Part shown: positions 15,310 to 24,517 of the stretch, one piece after another
How the letters are laid out: each line of letters opens with the position of its first letter
How positions within the stretch are numbered: position 1 is the first letter of the stretch
Assembly (NCBI RefSeq): GCF_014651135.1
Contig: NZ_BMWH01000014.1
Coordinates: forward strand, 62,001-126,000
Direction: 5' to 3'
Source: Streptomyces echinoruber
GTDB taxonomy: Bacteria > Actinomycetota > Actinomycetes > Streptomycetales > Streptomycetaceae
Length of the DNA stretch: 64,000 bases
Translations under genes and position numbers: made by a program
The notes under the pieces: model-generated
What the model was told of the DNA's origin: nothing
The model's input: the letters and a program-made list of their open reading frames with translations, nothing else
Database searches by the model: none

Positions 15310-18300
15310 CTATCGCCTGTAGAAGAAGTGGTGATCCCCGCCGGGCTTGTTCAGAGCGCGGTACCGTTCCATGGTTTCGTAGCCTTGCTTACTGTTGTCC
15401 CATCCAAAATTAACTCCGTTCCTGGTTCGGTCCTCGGAGGTGAACCCCTTGGGAGCCCCTGCATGGAAGTGTGGTCCTGCCGGGTCGTGCGTATGCTCCA
15501 CGATAACGCGTGAGCCGCTCTCCGTTTCGAACTGACGGAATTCTCCCCAGTGTGTCGGGTCAGGTGAATACACATGCCCTGGCAGGTGCTTCAGTGTCTT
15601 GTCCCCCATTACACTCCACTCCGCGTCAGGTGATGTCCCGTAGGGGACTCCGGCTACCTCAAACGCGGCACGCTCTGCTTCCTCGCGACGATCAAAGGGA
15701 TTTCCCTTTTCCCCCTTCGGATAGTCCGGGGCCAAACCCAGAGGGTCTACCCAGGTGTGCGGGTTGTGGACGTAGACATCGGGGTTGGGGGCAGGTGTGA
15801 GGCCGAGCGGGTCGGGGGTGAGGTAGCGGGCGGTTTCCGGGTCGTAGTGGCGGAAGTAGTTGTAGTGGAGGCCGGTTTCGGGGTCGTAGTACTGGCCGGG
15901 GAAGCGCAGGGGAGTGTAGGTGGTGCTGTTCGCCGCCCAGGCGGTGGTGCCCCACAGGGTGGTGCGGGTGTGCCAGGCGAGATCGCCTCGTTCGTCGACC
16001 AGTTCGGTGGGGGTGCCGACGAGGTCGGTGACGATGGCGAAGAAGCGGGAGTCGATCTCCTGCTGCGGGGCGTCGGCGGCGGGCAGGAGGCGTTCGGTCT
16101 GGGCGATGGGGTGCAGGCCCTGGTGGTCCCAGGTGAGGGCCACCGGGTGAGGCAGGTCGGGGGAGGTGGTGGTCTGCTCGCACAGGGTCGTGCCGTCCCA
16201 GGTGAAGTCGACGCGTTCGACGACCGTTTCGCCGTCCTGGGCCAGGCGGAGTTTGGCGGTGCGGCGGCCCAGCGGGTCGTAGGTGTAGCGCCAGCGGGTG
16301 CCGTCGGGGGTGACGACCGAGGTGAGGCGGTCCTCGGCGTCCCATTCGTAGCGCCAGGTGTCGGGTCGGCGGGACAGGCGGGTCTTCTGGCGCAGGGTGA
16401 TGCGGCCCAGGGCGTCGTGTGCGTAGCGGACGCGTCCGGCGCGGGTGAGGCGGGTGCCGGTGTAGGCGCGCTCGCCGGTGGCCTCGGCGCCCGGGTGGGT
16501 GGCCGGCCAGGAGGCGTGGGTCTGGTTGCCGGCCGTGTCGTAGGCGTAGGTCTCGGTCCAGTGCGCCGCGTGCACGGCCGTGACCCGGCCTGCCGCGTCC
16601 AGGTCGAAGCGGCGGGGGCCGGAGAGCTGGTCGTCGATGCCGATGAGGTTGCCGTCGGCGCGGTAGTGGTACGAGCGGTGCTGCAGCCGGCGGCCGGCCG
16701 GGCCCGTCACCGACTGGCGCGTCAGGCGGCCGGCGGTGTCGAAGGCGTGCTCCAGGGTGATCGTCTCGCCGATGCGGCGGGACAGTTCGCGGCCGGCCGC
16801 GTCGTAGGTGAAGTCGACGGGGCGGCCCGAGGACAGCAGGCCCGTGCGGCGGCCGGCCGCGTCGTACGTCCACCTCGTCGTCGCGTCGGTCGGGGTCGTA
16901 CGGCCCGTGCGGCGGCCCAGTTCGTCGTACGTGTAGGTCAGGGTGCGGCCGTCGACCGTCTCCGAGCGGACGCGGCCGTGGCGGTCCCGGAGGATGGTGA
17001 GGGTCGTGCCGTCGGGGCCCGTGGCCTGGGCGAGCTGGTCGGTCAGGTCGTAGGCGTACGTCGTGACCCGCCCGGCCGCGTCCTTGCGGACGACCCGGCC
17101 GAGGGCGTCGCGTTCGAAGGACACGACCTGGCCGAGCGCGTCGGTGCGGGACGTCAGGCGGCCCGCCGCATCGTAGGCGTACGTCAGGGTGCGGCCGTCG
17201 AAGTCCGTCTCCGCGACGAGACGGCCGGCCGGGTCGTACGCGTAACTCCAGGTCAGGCCCTGCGGGTTGGTGACCTTGGTCAGGCGCAGCTCGGTGTCGT
17301 GCTCGAACTCGTGGCGCACCCCGTCCGGGCCGGTGCGGGCGGTCAGCAGGTCGAAGTGGGTGTACTCGAAGCGGGTCACGCCGCCGAGCGGGTCGGTGTG
17401 GGTGGTGCAGTTGCCCTCGCCGTCGTACGTCCAGGACTCCGTCGTGCCGTCGGGGGCCGTGCGGCGCAGCAACTGCCCCTCGACCGACCACTCCAGGCGC
17501 GTCACCGCGCCCGTCGGGTCGGTGATCGCGACCGGGCGGCCGAAGGCGTCGCGCTCGTAGGTCGTGGTCGCGCCCAGGGGGTCGGTGACCGACACCGGCA
17601 GGCCCGCGCGGTCGCAGCGGACGGTGGTGGTGTGGCCGGCCGGGTCGGTGACGGAGGTGAGGCGGCCCGCCTCGTCGTACGTGAAGCGGGTGGTCAGGCC
17701 GGCCGGGTCGGTGACCGAGGTGCGGTTGCCGCGGTCGTCGTACGTCTGGTGCCAGACCGTGCCGTCGAACCGCACCACCTTCACCGGCAGGCCGGGCGCG
17801 CCGTACTCGGCCGTCGCGCGCCGCCCGTCCGGGCGGGTCACGCAGACCAGGTTGCCGGCGTCGTCGTAGTCGTACGTCGTGGTGTGGCCGAGGGGGTCGG
17901 TGACGGACAGCAGGCGGTGGTGGCGGTCGCGCCGGTAGCGGGTGACCGCGCCCAGGGGGTCGATCTCGGCCACGACCTGGCAGGCGTCGTTGACGAGGTA
18001 GCGGCGGGTGTGGCCCTCGGCGGTCGTGGCCGTCGTCGTGCGCAGGCCCGTCTCCGGGTCCCGGTCCCCGTACGTCAGGCGCAGGCTCATGTGGCCGGCC
18101 GAGCCGCCCTCGGCGACGCAGCGGTCCCGGTCGTCGTACGCGTAGGTGTAGCCGCGGCCGTTGGTGTCCGTCCACGAGGTGACGCGGCCGGCGTCGTCGT
18201 ACGTGAAGCGCAGGGGGAGGCCGGAGGAGTTGACGACCTCGGTGAGGTTGCCGTCGGTGTAGCCGTACCGTTTCAGCTCCTGGCCCGTGGCGGCCAGGTG

Positions 18301-20055
18301 GAGTGCGGTGACCCGGCCCGCCTCGGTGGTGACGCGGACCTCGTGCCCGGCGCTGGAGACGATGGCCAGCGGGGTGCCGTCGGCGTCGTACTCGAAGGTG
18401 ATCCAGTTGCCGTTGCGGTCGTCGATCTGCTCCAGGACGGCGAGGGAGTCGCCGCGGTCGGCGAAGTGCCAGGTGCGGCGGGTGGCGGGATCGGTGACCG
18501 TGTAGCCGCCGTCCACGCGGGCGAGGGGCCGGCGGGGGCCGTGGCCGGGCAGGGTGGGCAGGCCGGGGGCGGGATGGGGGTAGGCCAGGAGCAGGCCGTC
18601 CTCGGTGACGAGGACGACGCCCTCGGAGTCGATCTCCAGGCGCTGGTCGAGGGTCGAGGACCAGGAGGGACCGAACCAGCGGCCGAAGCGGTAGCCGGAC
18701 TCGACGCGGCGCTTGACGACCAGGGGCAGGGCGCCGGGCAGTTCGACGTCCGTCTGCGGCAGGTACATCCTGCCGGTGGCGAGGTTGATCGGGTCCGTGC
18801 CGTCGCTGTGGACGGAGTCCTGCTCGTGGGACACCCCGTGGGGGTCGTCGGAGACCCGGTCCCGGGCGGTGTGCCCCGCGTTCCGCTCCGCCCGCTCCGC
18901 CGCGCTCTCCACGCCCCGGCGGATCCCGGCCGCGCCGGCTTCCTCCGTCGCCTTGGCGGCCGTGCGCAGCCCGAGGCGCCCCAGCCCGGCCCCGTCCGTG
19001 CCGATCAGGTCGAGGAGCACCCGGCCGGAGTACTCGCTGGGGTCCTTCGTGAAGTCCTCGTACACCGCCTTGACCGTCCGCTCCGGGTGGGTCGCGGAAC
19101 CGACCAGACCGGCGAGGGTCATGCTCGCGTTCTCGAGGTAGGCCGCCGGGTGGGTGAGGTTGTAGGGGTCGGTGGGATTGAGACCGCGGGCGAAGTCGAC
19201 GATGTCACCGGCGCCCTTGACCACACCGCCCAGGACGTGGGTGAGTTCGACCGCCTCCGCCGCCCTGAGATCGACGTAGTCGGCCTTCAGCCGGTCCACG
19301 GCGGACGGCCTGGCGGGGGCGTGGGCCAGGGCGGCGCGCACGGAGCGCGCGGCGGTGCCGGCGGCGTCGTCACGCTGGCGGCGCGCGTCCTGGAGGATCT
19401 CCCGGGCGTGCGCGACGTCGGCCTTGCCGGGATCGGTGAAGGGGCCCGGACGCGGGCCGGGGTCCTCGCCCTTCTCGACGGCCGCGTTGTAGGCGTCGAC
19501 GCGCTCGTTGTAGGTCTCCGCCGCCTCCTTGGACGCCTTCACGCCCTTCCGGTAGAGCTTGACGGCCTCCTCGGCCCGGCCCTGCGCCCAGGTGACGGTG
19601 TCGGCGTACGTCTCCAGTGCCGTGGCCGCCTTGTCGCAGGCGTCCGCGGCGTGCAGCCACTTGACGGGGTGCAGGGCGAACTTCTCGCGGAAGGTGTCGG
19701 CGGCCTCGCCCTTCCAGTGCGAGGAGTCCAGCTTCCGCATGCCCTGGCCGACCTTGTCGAAGGCCTTGTGGAAGTTCTTGAGGTGCTTGGCGGTGGCGCG
19801 GATGGCGGACGCGTCGCCGTGCACCAGTTCCTTGGGGTCGTCCGTCTCCCCGAGCTGCCGCTCGCCCGGGGTGGCGCCCAGATCGGAGGCGATGCGGTCG
19901 CCGACGTCCTCCACCTTGTCGGCCCAGCCGTGCGCCCCGGCCCGGTCCAGGACGTCGCCGACGACGTCGGTGCCCTTGTCGATGCCCTCGCCGACGAGCT
20001 TCTTGCCCGCGTCCCAGGCGTGCTCCGCCTTGTCGAGGTAGTCGCCGAGCCCCAT
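15310..20055 (-). CDS. RHS-repeat polymorphic toxin with WXG-like N-terminus
   Basis: 1581 aa. Residues 1-250 are helical with a WxG motif (HWKGEAADTF, about 113-122), like ESX/type VII secretion substrates. Around 420-495 is the DUF6531-type entry DPINLATGRMYLPQTDVELP. Residues about 500-1430 contain dozens of RHS/YD repeats (YDxxGRLTxxTDxxGxxTxxxYD). The RHS core ends with YDPETGLHYNYFRHYDPET..YLTPDPLGL and WVDPLGLAPD. The last about 137 residues are the variable tip, rich in His (VEHTHDPAGPHFHAG, GGDHHFF), possibly a metal-dependent nuclease; family not recognised. Start overlaps the upstream partner's stop by 1 bp. Composition drops in GC at about 15725, the tip boundary. Confidence 0.88.
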   Translation of the reverse strand: MGLGDYLDKAEHAWDAGKKLVGEGIDKGTDVVGDVLDRAGAHGWADKVEDVGDRIASDLGATPGERQLGETDDPKELVHGDASAIRATAKHLKNFHKAFDKVGQGMRKLDSSHWKGEAADTFREKFALHPVKWLHAADACDKAATALETYADTVTWAQGRAEEAVKLYRKGVKASKEAAETYNERVDAYNAAVEKGEDPGPRPGPFTDPGKADVAHAREILQDARRQRDDAAGTAARSVRAALAHAPARPSAVDRLKADYVDLRAAEAVELTHVLGGVVKGAGDIVDFARGLNPTDPYNLTHPAAYLENASMTLAGLVGSATHPERTVKAVYEDFTKDPSEYSGRVLLDLIGTDGAGLGRLGLRTAAKATEEAGAAGIRRGVESAAERAERNAGHTARDRVSDDPHGVSHEQDSVHSDGTDPINLATGRMYLPQTDVELPGALPLVVKRRVESGYRFGRWFGPSWSSTLDQRLEIDSEGVVLVTEDGLLLAYPHPAPGLPTLPGHGPRRPLARVDGGYTVTDPATRRTWHFADRGDSLAVLEQIDDRNGNWITFEYDADGTPLAIVSSAGHEVRVTTEAGRVTALHLAATGQELKRYGYTDGNLTEVVNSSGLPLRFTYDDAGRVTSWTDTNGRGYTYAYDDRDRCVAEGGSAGHMSLRLTYGDRDPETGLRTTTATTAEGHTRRYLVNDACQVVAEIDPLGAVTRYRRDRHHRLLSVTDPLGHTTTYDYDDAGNLVCVTRPDGRRATAEYGAPGLPVKVVRFDGTVWHQTYDDRGNRTSVTDPAGLTTRFTYDEAGRLTSVTDPAGHTTTVRCDRAGLPVSVTDPLGATTTYERDAFGRPVAITDPTGAVTRLEWSVEGQLLRRTAPDGTTESWTYDGEGNCTTHTDPLGGVTRFEYTHFDLLTARTGPDGVRHEFEHDTELRLTKVTNPQGLTWSYAYDPAGRLVAETDFDGRTLTYAYDAAGRLTSRTDALGQVVSFERDALGRVVRKDAAGRVTTYAYDLTDQLAQATGPDGTTLTILRDRHGRVRSETVDGRTLTYTYDELGRRTGRTTPTDATTRWTYDAAGRRTGLLSSGRPVDFTYDAAGRELSRRIGETITLEHAFDTAGRLTRQSVTGPAGRRLQHRSYHYRADGNLIGIDDQLSGPRRFDLDAAGRVTAVHAAHWTETYAYDTAGNQTHASWPATHPGAEATGERAYTGTRLTRAGRVRYAHDALGRITLRQKTRLSRRPDTWRYEWDAEDRLTSVVTPDGTRWRYTYDPLGRRTAKLRLAQDGETVVERVDFTWDGTTLCEQTTTSPDLPHPVALTWDHQGLHPIAQTERLLPAADAPQQEIDSRFFAIVTDLVGTPTELVDERGDLAWHTRTTLWGTTAWAANSTTYTPLRFPGQYYDPETGLHYNYFRHYDPETARYLTPDPLGLTPAPNPDVYVHNPHTWVDPLGLAPDYPKGEKGNPFDRREEAERAAFEVAGVPYGTSPDAEWSVMGDKTLKHLPGHVYSPDPTHWGEFRQFETESGSRVIVEHTHDPAGPHFHAGAPKGFTSEDRTRNGVNFGWDNSKQGYETMERYRALNKPGGDHHFFYRR

Positions 20056-20702
20056 CAGCGGGCGTCCTCCCCCTGCTCGTCGGAGTGCTGCTCATCGGAG
20101 TACCGGGCCTCGGCGTAGGCCTCCAAGGCGTCCCGCGCGAGCTGCGGGCCCGGCAGGCCGCCCACGACCCGGGCGGACAGGACGTCCTGCTTCGCCTGCT
20201 CCAGGCTCTGCTCGCCGACGTCGGCGGCGTGCCGGAAGGGCTGCGCGCTGTAGTCGGGGTGCGCGAACGCGTTGCCGTCCGCCAGGCCGCCCCAGCTCGT
20301 CTTCGTCACCTCGTCCTCGGTGGCGTACGGGTTGCCGATCAGCGAGTTGGCCAGCACCTTGAAGGAACCCTCGAGGTACTGCTCGGTCTCGTGGAACGTC
20401 CCCGCCGACAGGCCCACCGCCTGCGCGAAGCCGTTGCCCTCCTCGACGAGCGCCCGCACGCCCCACTCCCAGCGCTCACAGAACGACGCGAACGCCGATG
20501 TCAGGTCGTCGTGGCCCAACTCCAGACCGGACAGCTTCAGTTCGGAGAAACCCCGGCCCGCGCCGGCCCAACCCGTGAGACCGAGCTGCTCCAGCTCGCT
20601 CAGCGTGTTCGTGATGCCCTGGGCGATGAGATCGAGGCCGTCGACCTGGAGGTCCTTGCCGTTGCCACCGTTGCCGCCGTTGCCGCCGTTGCCACCGCTC
20701 AT
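20055..20702 (-). CDS. WXG100-like secretion partner of the RHS toxin
   Basis: 215 aa, ATG supported by GGGGAGG. It starts with GNGGNGGNGGNG repeats, then VDGLDLIAQGITNTLSELEQLG, a helical pair with FCERWEWGVRALVEEGNGF, and ends with a charged DEQHSDEQGEDAR tail. Length and helix content fit WXG100/DUF6507-like proteins that accompany large RHS toxins in Streptomyces. Stop and toxin start overlap by 1 bp, and its start overlaps the SseB-like gene by 4 bp, so all are translated together. Probably a chaperone or co-secreted substrate (inference). Confidence 0.65.
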   Translation of the reverse strand: MSGGNGGNGGNGGNGKDLQVDGLDLIAQGITNTLSELEQLGLTGWAGAGRGFSELKLSGLELGHDDLTSAFASFCERWEWGVRALVEEGNGFAQAVGLSAGTFHETEQYLEGSFKVLANSLIGNPYATEDEVTKTSWGGLADGNAFAHPDYSAQPFRHAADVGEQSLEQAKQDVLSARVVGGLPGPQLARDALEAYAEARYSDEQHSDEQGEDAR

Positions 20703-21334
20703 TGCGGTGCCTCCCCCTGAATCCTCTGAAGCTTTCCGTGGTGCTCCGTGTCCACGGCCGCCGGGTGGTGCTCCACGTCCACGGCCGCCGCGTCCGGCAC
20801 GATCCCGGACACCGGCGGGAACAGCACACCGTCCGGACTGCCGACGTCGAGTGCGACGCCGCACGGAACCCCGACCGCCGGTACGGCGGCGTCCAGCAAC
20901 CGGGCGCCGAGCACCCGCTGATACGCCCACTCCCGCCGGCTTCCGCCCCTCGCGATCGCGAATCGGGCCAGTGCCTCCTCGTGCGAGAAGGCGTAGATCC
21001 ACCGGATGCCGCCGTAGTCCGCGGTCAGCGGGACCTCGTCCTCGTCCAGCGGCAGCAGGACGGGCGTACGGCGGAACTCGCCCAGCAGCACGGCGAATTC
21101 GCGGCGCCTGGCGGCGACGTCGGCCGGCTCGGCGGGAGGGGCGGAGGGCGGAGTCGCGGCCGATGGGGCAGGGGCTTCCGACGGTTGAGGGGACGGTGCC
21201 GTGGGGTGGGCGGGTGGTGCCGCTGCCGACGAACCGTCAACTTCCGTTCCGGGCCTTGCCGTATCGACGTAGTCGAGGAGCCGGGACCGGCGTATGTGCC
21301 CTGCCGTGCTGTCGCTGCCCCCGTGATCAGCCAT
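20699..21334 (-). CDS. SseB-domain protein of the RHS locus
   Basis: 211 aa from MADHGGSD (an ATG 12 bp upstream, at 21346, is an alternative). Residues 30-90 are Pro/Ala/Ser-rich and disordered. Residues 95-190 resemble the SseB N-terminal domain: RREFAVLLGEFRRTPVLLPLDED..PLTADYGGIRWIYAFSHEEALARFA, then GVALDVGSPDGVLFPPVSGIVPD. SseB-like proteins often precede ESX-type substrate genes in actinobacteria. First gene of the four-gene unit SseB-like, WXG-like, RHS toxin, immunity. Role in delivery is inferred. Confidence 0.75.
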   Translation of the reverse strand: MADHGGSDSTAGHIRRSRLLDYVDTARPGTEVDGSSAAAPPAHPTAPSPQPSEAPAPSAATPPSAPPAEPADVAARRREFAVLLGEFRRTPVLLPLDEDEVPLTADYGGIRWIYAFSHEEALARFAIARGGSRREWAYQRVLGARLLDAAVPAVGVPCGVALDVGSPDGVLFPPVSGIVPDAAAVDVEHHPAAVDTEHHGKLQRIQGEAPQ

Positions 21335-21599
21335 GCCGGAAATCATCACATCAGCGCTTTGCTGGAGGCAACGCGGACATGCGGGAGCGGGAGTGGGAGC
21401 GGAAGCGGTGTTGCGGCCGCTCTGCTCCGCCCTGAGCCGCCTCACCGGTTGCGCACATGGATACCGTGCGCAACCGCGGACACCGTGGGCACCTGCGGAC
21501 ACCGCGTGTCCACGGACCCCCGTGCGCGCGCAGACTCGCCCGTTCCGCGCACCGGCCGTGGGACCGTGGGACCGTTCCCGGCGGAACCGAGGAGGCCCC

Positions 21600-22109
21600 G
21601 TGCTGCTGCGCAACGTCACACCGGACGACGTCGACGCCTACATCCGGATGCGGTGCGATCCCGCCATGATGGCCGGCCTCGGCGGCCCCCTGCCGCGCGA
21701 CGGGATGGCGGACAAGGTCCGGCGGGACGCCCGGGAGGCGGCGGCGGATCACGCGTGGATCAAGATGATCGTTCCCGATCCGGACCGGCCCGAGGTGGTG
21801 GCGGGGACGGTGACCCTCTGGTCCCACGACACCGACGACGGGCCGATCTCCGAGATCGGGTGGATGGTCCTTCCGGAGTTCCAGGGGCGGGGGCTGGGCA
21901 AGCGCGCGGTCCGCGCCCTGCTCGAACAGGCCCGGGACCAGGACCGCTGGGGCGCCGTGCACGCCTTCCCGGCGACGGACAACGCGGCGTCGAACGGCAT
22001 CTGCCGCTCGGTCGGCTTCCGGTTCGTCTCCCAGGTCGACGTGACCTTCGCGGGGCGGGTCCTCACGGCCAACCACTGGGTTGTGCGCCCGCGGACGGAC
22101 CTGGCCTGA
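21600..22109 (+). CDS. GNAT-family N-acetyltransferase
   Basis: 169 aa. GTG at 21600 follows GAGGAGG; an open frame upstream lacks family similarity. Motifs: LLRNVTPDDVDAYIRMR (beta1), EIGWMVLPEFQGRGLGKRAVRALL (acetyl-CoA-binding Q/RxxGxG/A given as QGRGLG), then HAFPATDNAASNGICRSVGFRF, the usual substrate-side loop N..S...CRSVGF. Acceptor unknown; the best guess is the RimJ-like/small-molecule branch. Monocistronic, convergent with the arabinofuranosidase gene. Confidence 0.85.
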   Translation: MLLRNVTPDDVDAYIRMRCDPAMMAGLGGPLPRDGMADKVRRDAREAAADHAWIKMIVPDPDRPEVVAGTVTLWSHDTDDGPISEIGWMVLPEFQGRGLGKRAVRALLEQARDQDRWGAVHAFPATDNAASNGICRSVGFRFVSQVDVTFAGRVLTANHWVVRPRTDLA

Positions 22110-22160
22110 ACGGCACGGCCCACGGTCCACGACCCACGGCTCACCAGGCGCCGGGGGACT

Positions 22161-22176
22161 CACCAGGCGCCTGGTG
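22161..22176. terminator. Perfect palindrome between convergent genes
   Basis: CACCAGGC-GCCTGGTG is a perfect 16-bp palindrome in the 80-bp gap between the GNAT gene and the minus-strand GH54 gene. A partial copy (CACCAGGCGCC) lies 20 bp upstream. It could act as a bidirectional intrinsic terminator of the U-less type common in Streptomyces. A protein-binding site is the alternative. Confidence 0.4.
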
Positions 22177-22189
22177 GGGGACCCCGCCG

Positions 22190-24106
22190 TCAGCTCAGCC
22201 GGAACTTCTGGGCGGTGGAGCCGTTGCAGTCCCAGATCTGCAGTCGTGTGCCGTTGGCGGTGGCGCCGTTGGGGGAGTCGAGGCAGCGGCCTGACTGAGG
22301 GTTCAGTAGCGAGCCGTCGCTTTGCTGTATCCATTTCTGTCCGCCGACGCCGTTGCAGTCCCAGAGTTCGACCTTGGTGCCGTTGGCGGTTCCGTTGCCG
22401 TTGATGTCCAGGCACCGGCCGAGTGTGACGAGAGAGCCGTCGGCACGGTGGTACCAGTGCTGGTCGACCGCCCAGGACTGGCAGTCCCACAGTTGTACGG
22501 CGGCGCCGTTGGTGCCGGTGTCGTCGGCGGCGACGTCCACGCACGTGCCGCCCGGCCCGGCGACCGGGGCACCGCCGTCGACCGAGAACTTCTGGGCGGC
22601 GGAGCCGTTGCAGTCCCAGATCTGCAGCCGTGTGCCGTTGGCGGTGGCGCCGTTGGGGGAGTCGAGGCAGCGGCCGGACTGCGGGTTGAGCAGTGAGCCG
22701 TCGCTTTGCTGTATCCATTTCTGTCCGCCGACGCCGTTGCAGTCCCACAGTTCGACCTTGGTGCCGTTGGCGGTTCCGTTGCCGTTGATGTCCAGGCACC
22801 GGCCGAGCGTGACGAGGGAACCGTCGGCGCGGTGGGTCCAGTGCTGGTCCTCCGCGTACGACTGGCAGTCCCAGAGCTGTACGGCGGCGCCGTTGGTGCC
22901 GGTGTCGTCGGCGGCGACGTCCACGCACGTGCCGCCCGGGCCGGTGACGGTGCCCTGCGGGCCGTTGGGCACGTTCGTCCGGCCGGAGTAGCCGACGGAG
23001 ACGATGTTGGCCTGGACCGCGTTCTCGGCCGCGTCGGTCGGATAGCCGGAGACCATCACGCCCTCGAAGAACGTGCCCATGTTCCAGTTGCTGTTGTCGC
23101 CGCCCGTGCCGAGGATGATCCCGCCCTCCTGGTGCATGGGCCGGTAGCCGCCGCGGGTGGGGAGGGAGCCGTCCCACCACGTCGTGAGCCCGCCCGACTG
23201 CGCGTCGCCGCCCTTGAGCGCGTACCGGGTCTGCCCGTTGTTCTTCAGCATCGCCGTGACGTAGGTGCTGCCGTTGCCGAGGTTGGCGGGGTTGGAGCCG
23301 TTGTCGCCCTGGAACATGCCGTTCTCCAGGTCCGCCTCGACCCAGGGTCCGGAACCGGTGCACGGCGCGAAGTAGCACGTGGTCGCGATGCTCACCGCGT
23401 CCATGTGGCCGTTGCCGGTGTCGGCCGGCGTGCTCTCGGCGTTGCCGTAGTCGAAGCAGCACGCGGAGCCCACGTGGGTGCCGCTGGCCACCATGTAGAC
23501 GCCCTCCGGCTGCCCGTTGACGGCGACACCGGAGGCGACCCCGGTGTAGCGGTAGCCGACTCCCGGCGAGATCCACACGCCGTACACCTTGTGCCCGCCG
23601 GCGGTGACGGCGATCTCGGAGGCGTCCGCTCCCCGGTCCGCGCCCATACCGGAGGTCCCCGCCGGTCCCGGGGTCAGGTCGTTGTGCCGCGAGGTCTGGT
23701 CGTAGATCTTCGTGATGGTGCACGTGGTGTCGGCACAGAACGTGTCCTGGCGGGCGGCGTCGGCATAACCGCCCGGGGACAGCAGTCCGATGTCGGCGCC
23801 GGCCCCGTCCGAGGCGCGGGTGACCCGGTACAGCGGGCCGTCGTAGGAGGAGAGGAGCGCGCGCACCGTGCTGTGCGCGGCGACGCAGGGAGTGCCGGCG
23901 CCGGCGTAGATGTCGCAGGGCAGCGCACCGGCGGCCCGCGCCGTCCCGGGCAGGCCGAGCAGGGCGCCCAGGAGGAGACCGACGAGGGCCAGGGCCGGCG
24001 TCAGCGGTCCGTGACGGCGTGCGGATGGTCCGGAACGCGGGAGCGTTTCGGGGGCGGCGTCCCGGGCGGCTGTGGCTGTGGATGAGGAAGGTCTCTCCGC
24101 GCGCAT
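22190..24106 (-). CDS. Secreted GH54 alpha-L-arabinofuranosidase with two ricin-B lectin domains
   Basis: 638 aa; ATG after GAAGGAG. The signal peptide includes PALALVGLLLGALLGLPGTARA. Residues about 60-370 form the ArabFuran catalytic domain: GALPCDIYAGAGTPCVAAHSTVRAL, ITKIYDQTSRHNDLT, CCFDYGNAESTPADTGNGHMDA, GPWVEADLENGMF. Two beta-trefoil ricin-B (CBM13-like) domains follow, each with QLWDCQ, CLDINGNGT, VELWDCNG, KWIQQSDGS, CLDSPNGAT and IWDCNGS. They replace the CBM42 domain usual for GH54. The two lectin halves are nearly identical at the DNA level. It removes arabinofuranosyl side chains from plant polymers. A consensus-like promoter lies at 24175-24203. Confidence 0.88.
   Translation of the reverse strand: MRAERPSSSTATAARDAAPETLPRSGPSARRHGPLTPALALVGLLLGALLGLPGTARAAGALPCDIYAGAGTPCVAAHSTVRALLSSYDGPLYRVTRASDGAGADIGLLSPGGYADAARQDTFCADTTCTITKIYDQTSRHNDLTPGPAGTSGMGADRGADASEIAVTAGGHKVYGVWISPGVGYRYTGVASGVAVNGQPEGVYMVASGTHVGSACCFDYGNAESTPADTGNGHMDAVSIATTCYFAPCTGSGPWVEADLENGMFQGDNGSNPANLGNGSTYVTAMLKNNGQTRYALKGGDAQSGGLTTWWDGSLPTRGGYRPMHQEGGIILGTGGDNSNWNMGTFFEGVMVSGYPTDAAENAVQANIVSVGYSGRTNVPNGPQGTVTGPGGTCVDVAADDTGTNGAAVQLWDCQSYAEDQHWTHRADGSLVTLGRCLDINGNGTANGTKVELWDCNGVGGQKWIQQSDGSLLNPQSGRCLDSPNGATANGTRLQIWDCNGSAAQKFSVDGGAPVAGPGGTCVDVAADDTGTNGAAVQLWDCQSWAVDQHWYHRADGSLVTLGRCLDINGNGTANGTKVELWDCNGVGGQKWIQQSDGSLLNPQSGRCLDSPNGATANGTRLQIWDCNGSTAQKFRLS
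22202..22943. repeat. Tandem duplication encoding the two lectin domains
   Basis: Two direct repeats of about 359 bp (22202-22560 and 22585-22943, offset 383 bp) differ at only a small number of scattered positions by eye. They encode the two ricin-B domains of the GH54 enzyme. Synonymous similarity this high indicates a recent duplication or ongoing gene conversion. Confidence 0.88.
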
Positions 24107-24174
24107 GCTGTGCTCCTTCGTGAGGGGCGACTCCGGCTTCTGGCCGTCAAGTTGGAGCGTCGGCGGCGTTGCGG

Positions 24175-24203
24175 AACGTAGGCGCGCTGGTGGTTGCCGT
24201 CAA
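24175..24203 (-). promoter_or_regulatory. Promoter of the GH54 gene
   Basis: On the minus strand TTGACG (24203-24198), a 17-bp spacer, and TACGTT (24180-24175) match a principal-sigma-factor promoter. Start codon is 24106, giving a leader of about 60 bases. A second CTTGACGGC lies nearer the gene (about 24143-24151), so a repeated element bound by a sugar-responsive regulator is possible. Confidence 0.6.
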
Positions 24204-24463
24204 GCTTTGTGTCTTTGGCCTTATGAGAAGTTTTGCTCTTGGGGCAACGTGTTGGATATGTGCACCGCGCGGGTCTCGTGGCCCCTGCCCATCGCGGCCG
24301 ATCATGGTCGACCGCACGCAGCGGCATCGGACGCGGGAGCGGACTGCTGCTGGGCGCCACCGGATGCTCGTCGGAGAGTTCGCGGCGATCGGGACGGGCA
24401 CGACGCTGCGTGGATCCCCGTTCCCGTCTTCGGGCGGCCGCCCTCGTGGCCCGGGGGTGGACA

Positions 24464-24517
24464 GGCTAGGCGGAGCGGGAGAGCTTCCCCGTCTTCCTCC
24501 TCTGGCTCCGCCTAGCC
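24464..24517. repeat. 13-bp perfect inverted repeat, 28-nt loop
   Basis: GGCTAGGCGGAGC (24464-24476) and GCTCCGCCTAGCC (24505-24517) are exact complements. The transcript would form a stable stem with a pyrimidine-rich loop. It lies about 340 bp from either neighbouring gene. A terminator, an sRNA fold or an IS relic are all possible; no U-tract. Confidence 0.55.

Noticed and set aside
15757..20118. Very long plus-strand frame opposite the RHS toxin
   Set aside because: Mirror of a high-GC coding strand; Val/Gly/Arg-rich translation with no motif, while the minus-strand reading gives RHS repeats.
21351..23723. Long minus-strand frame overlapping the GH54 and GNAT genes
   Set aside because: Shadow of the GH54 coding frame; repetitive Arg/His-rich translation and no start context.
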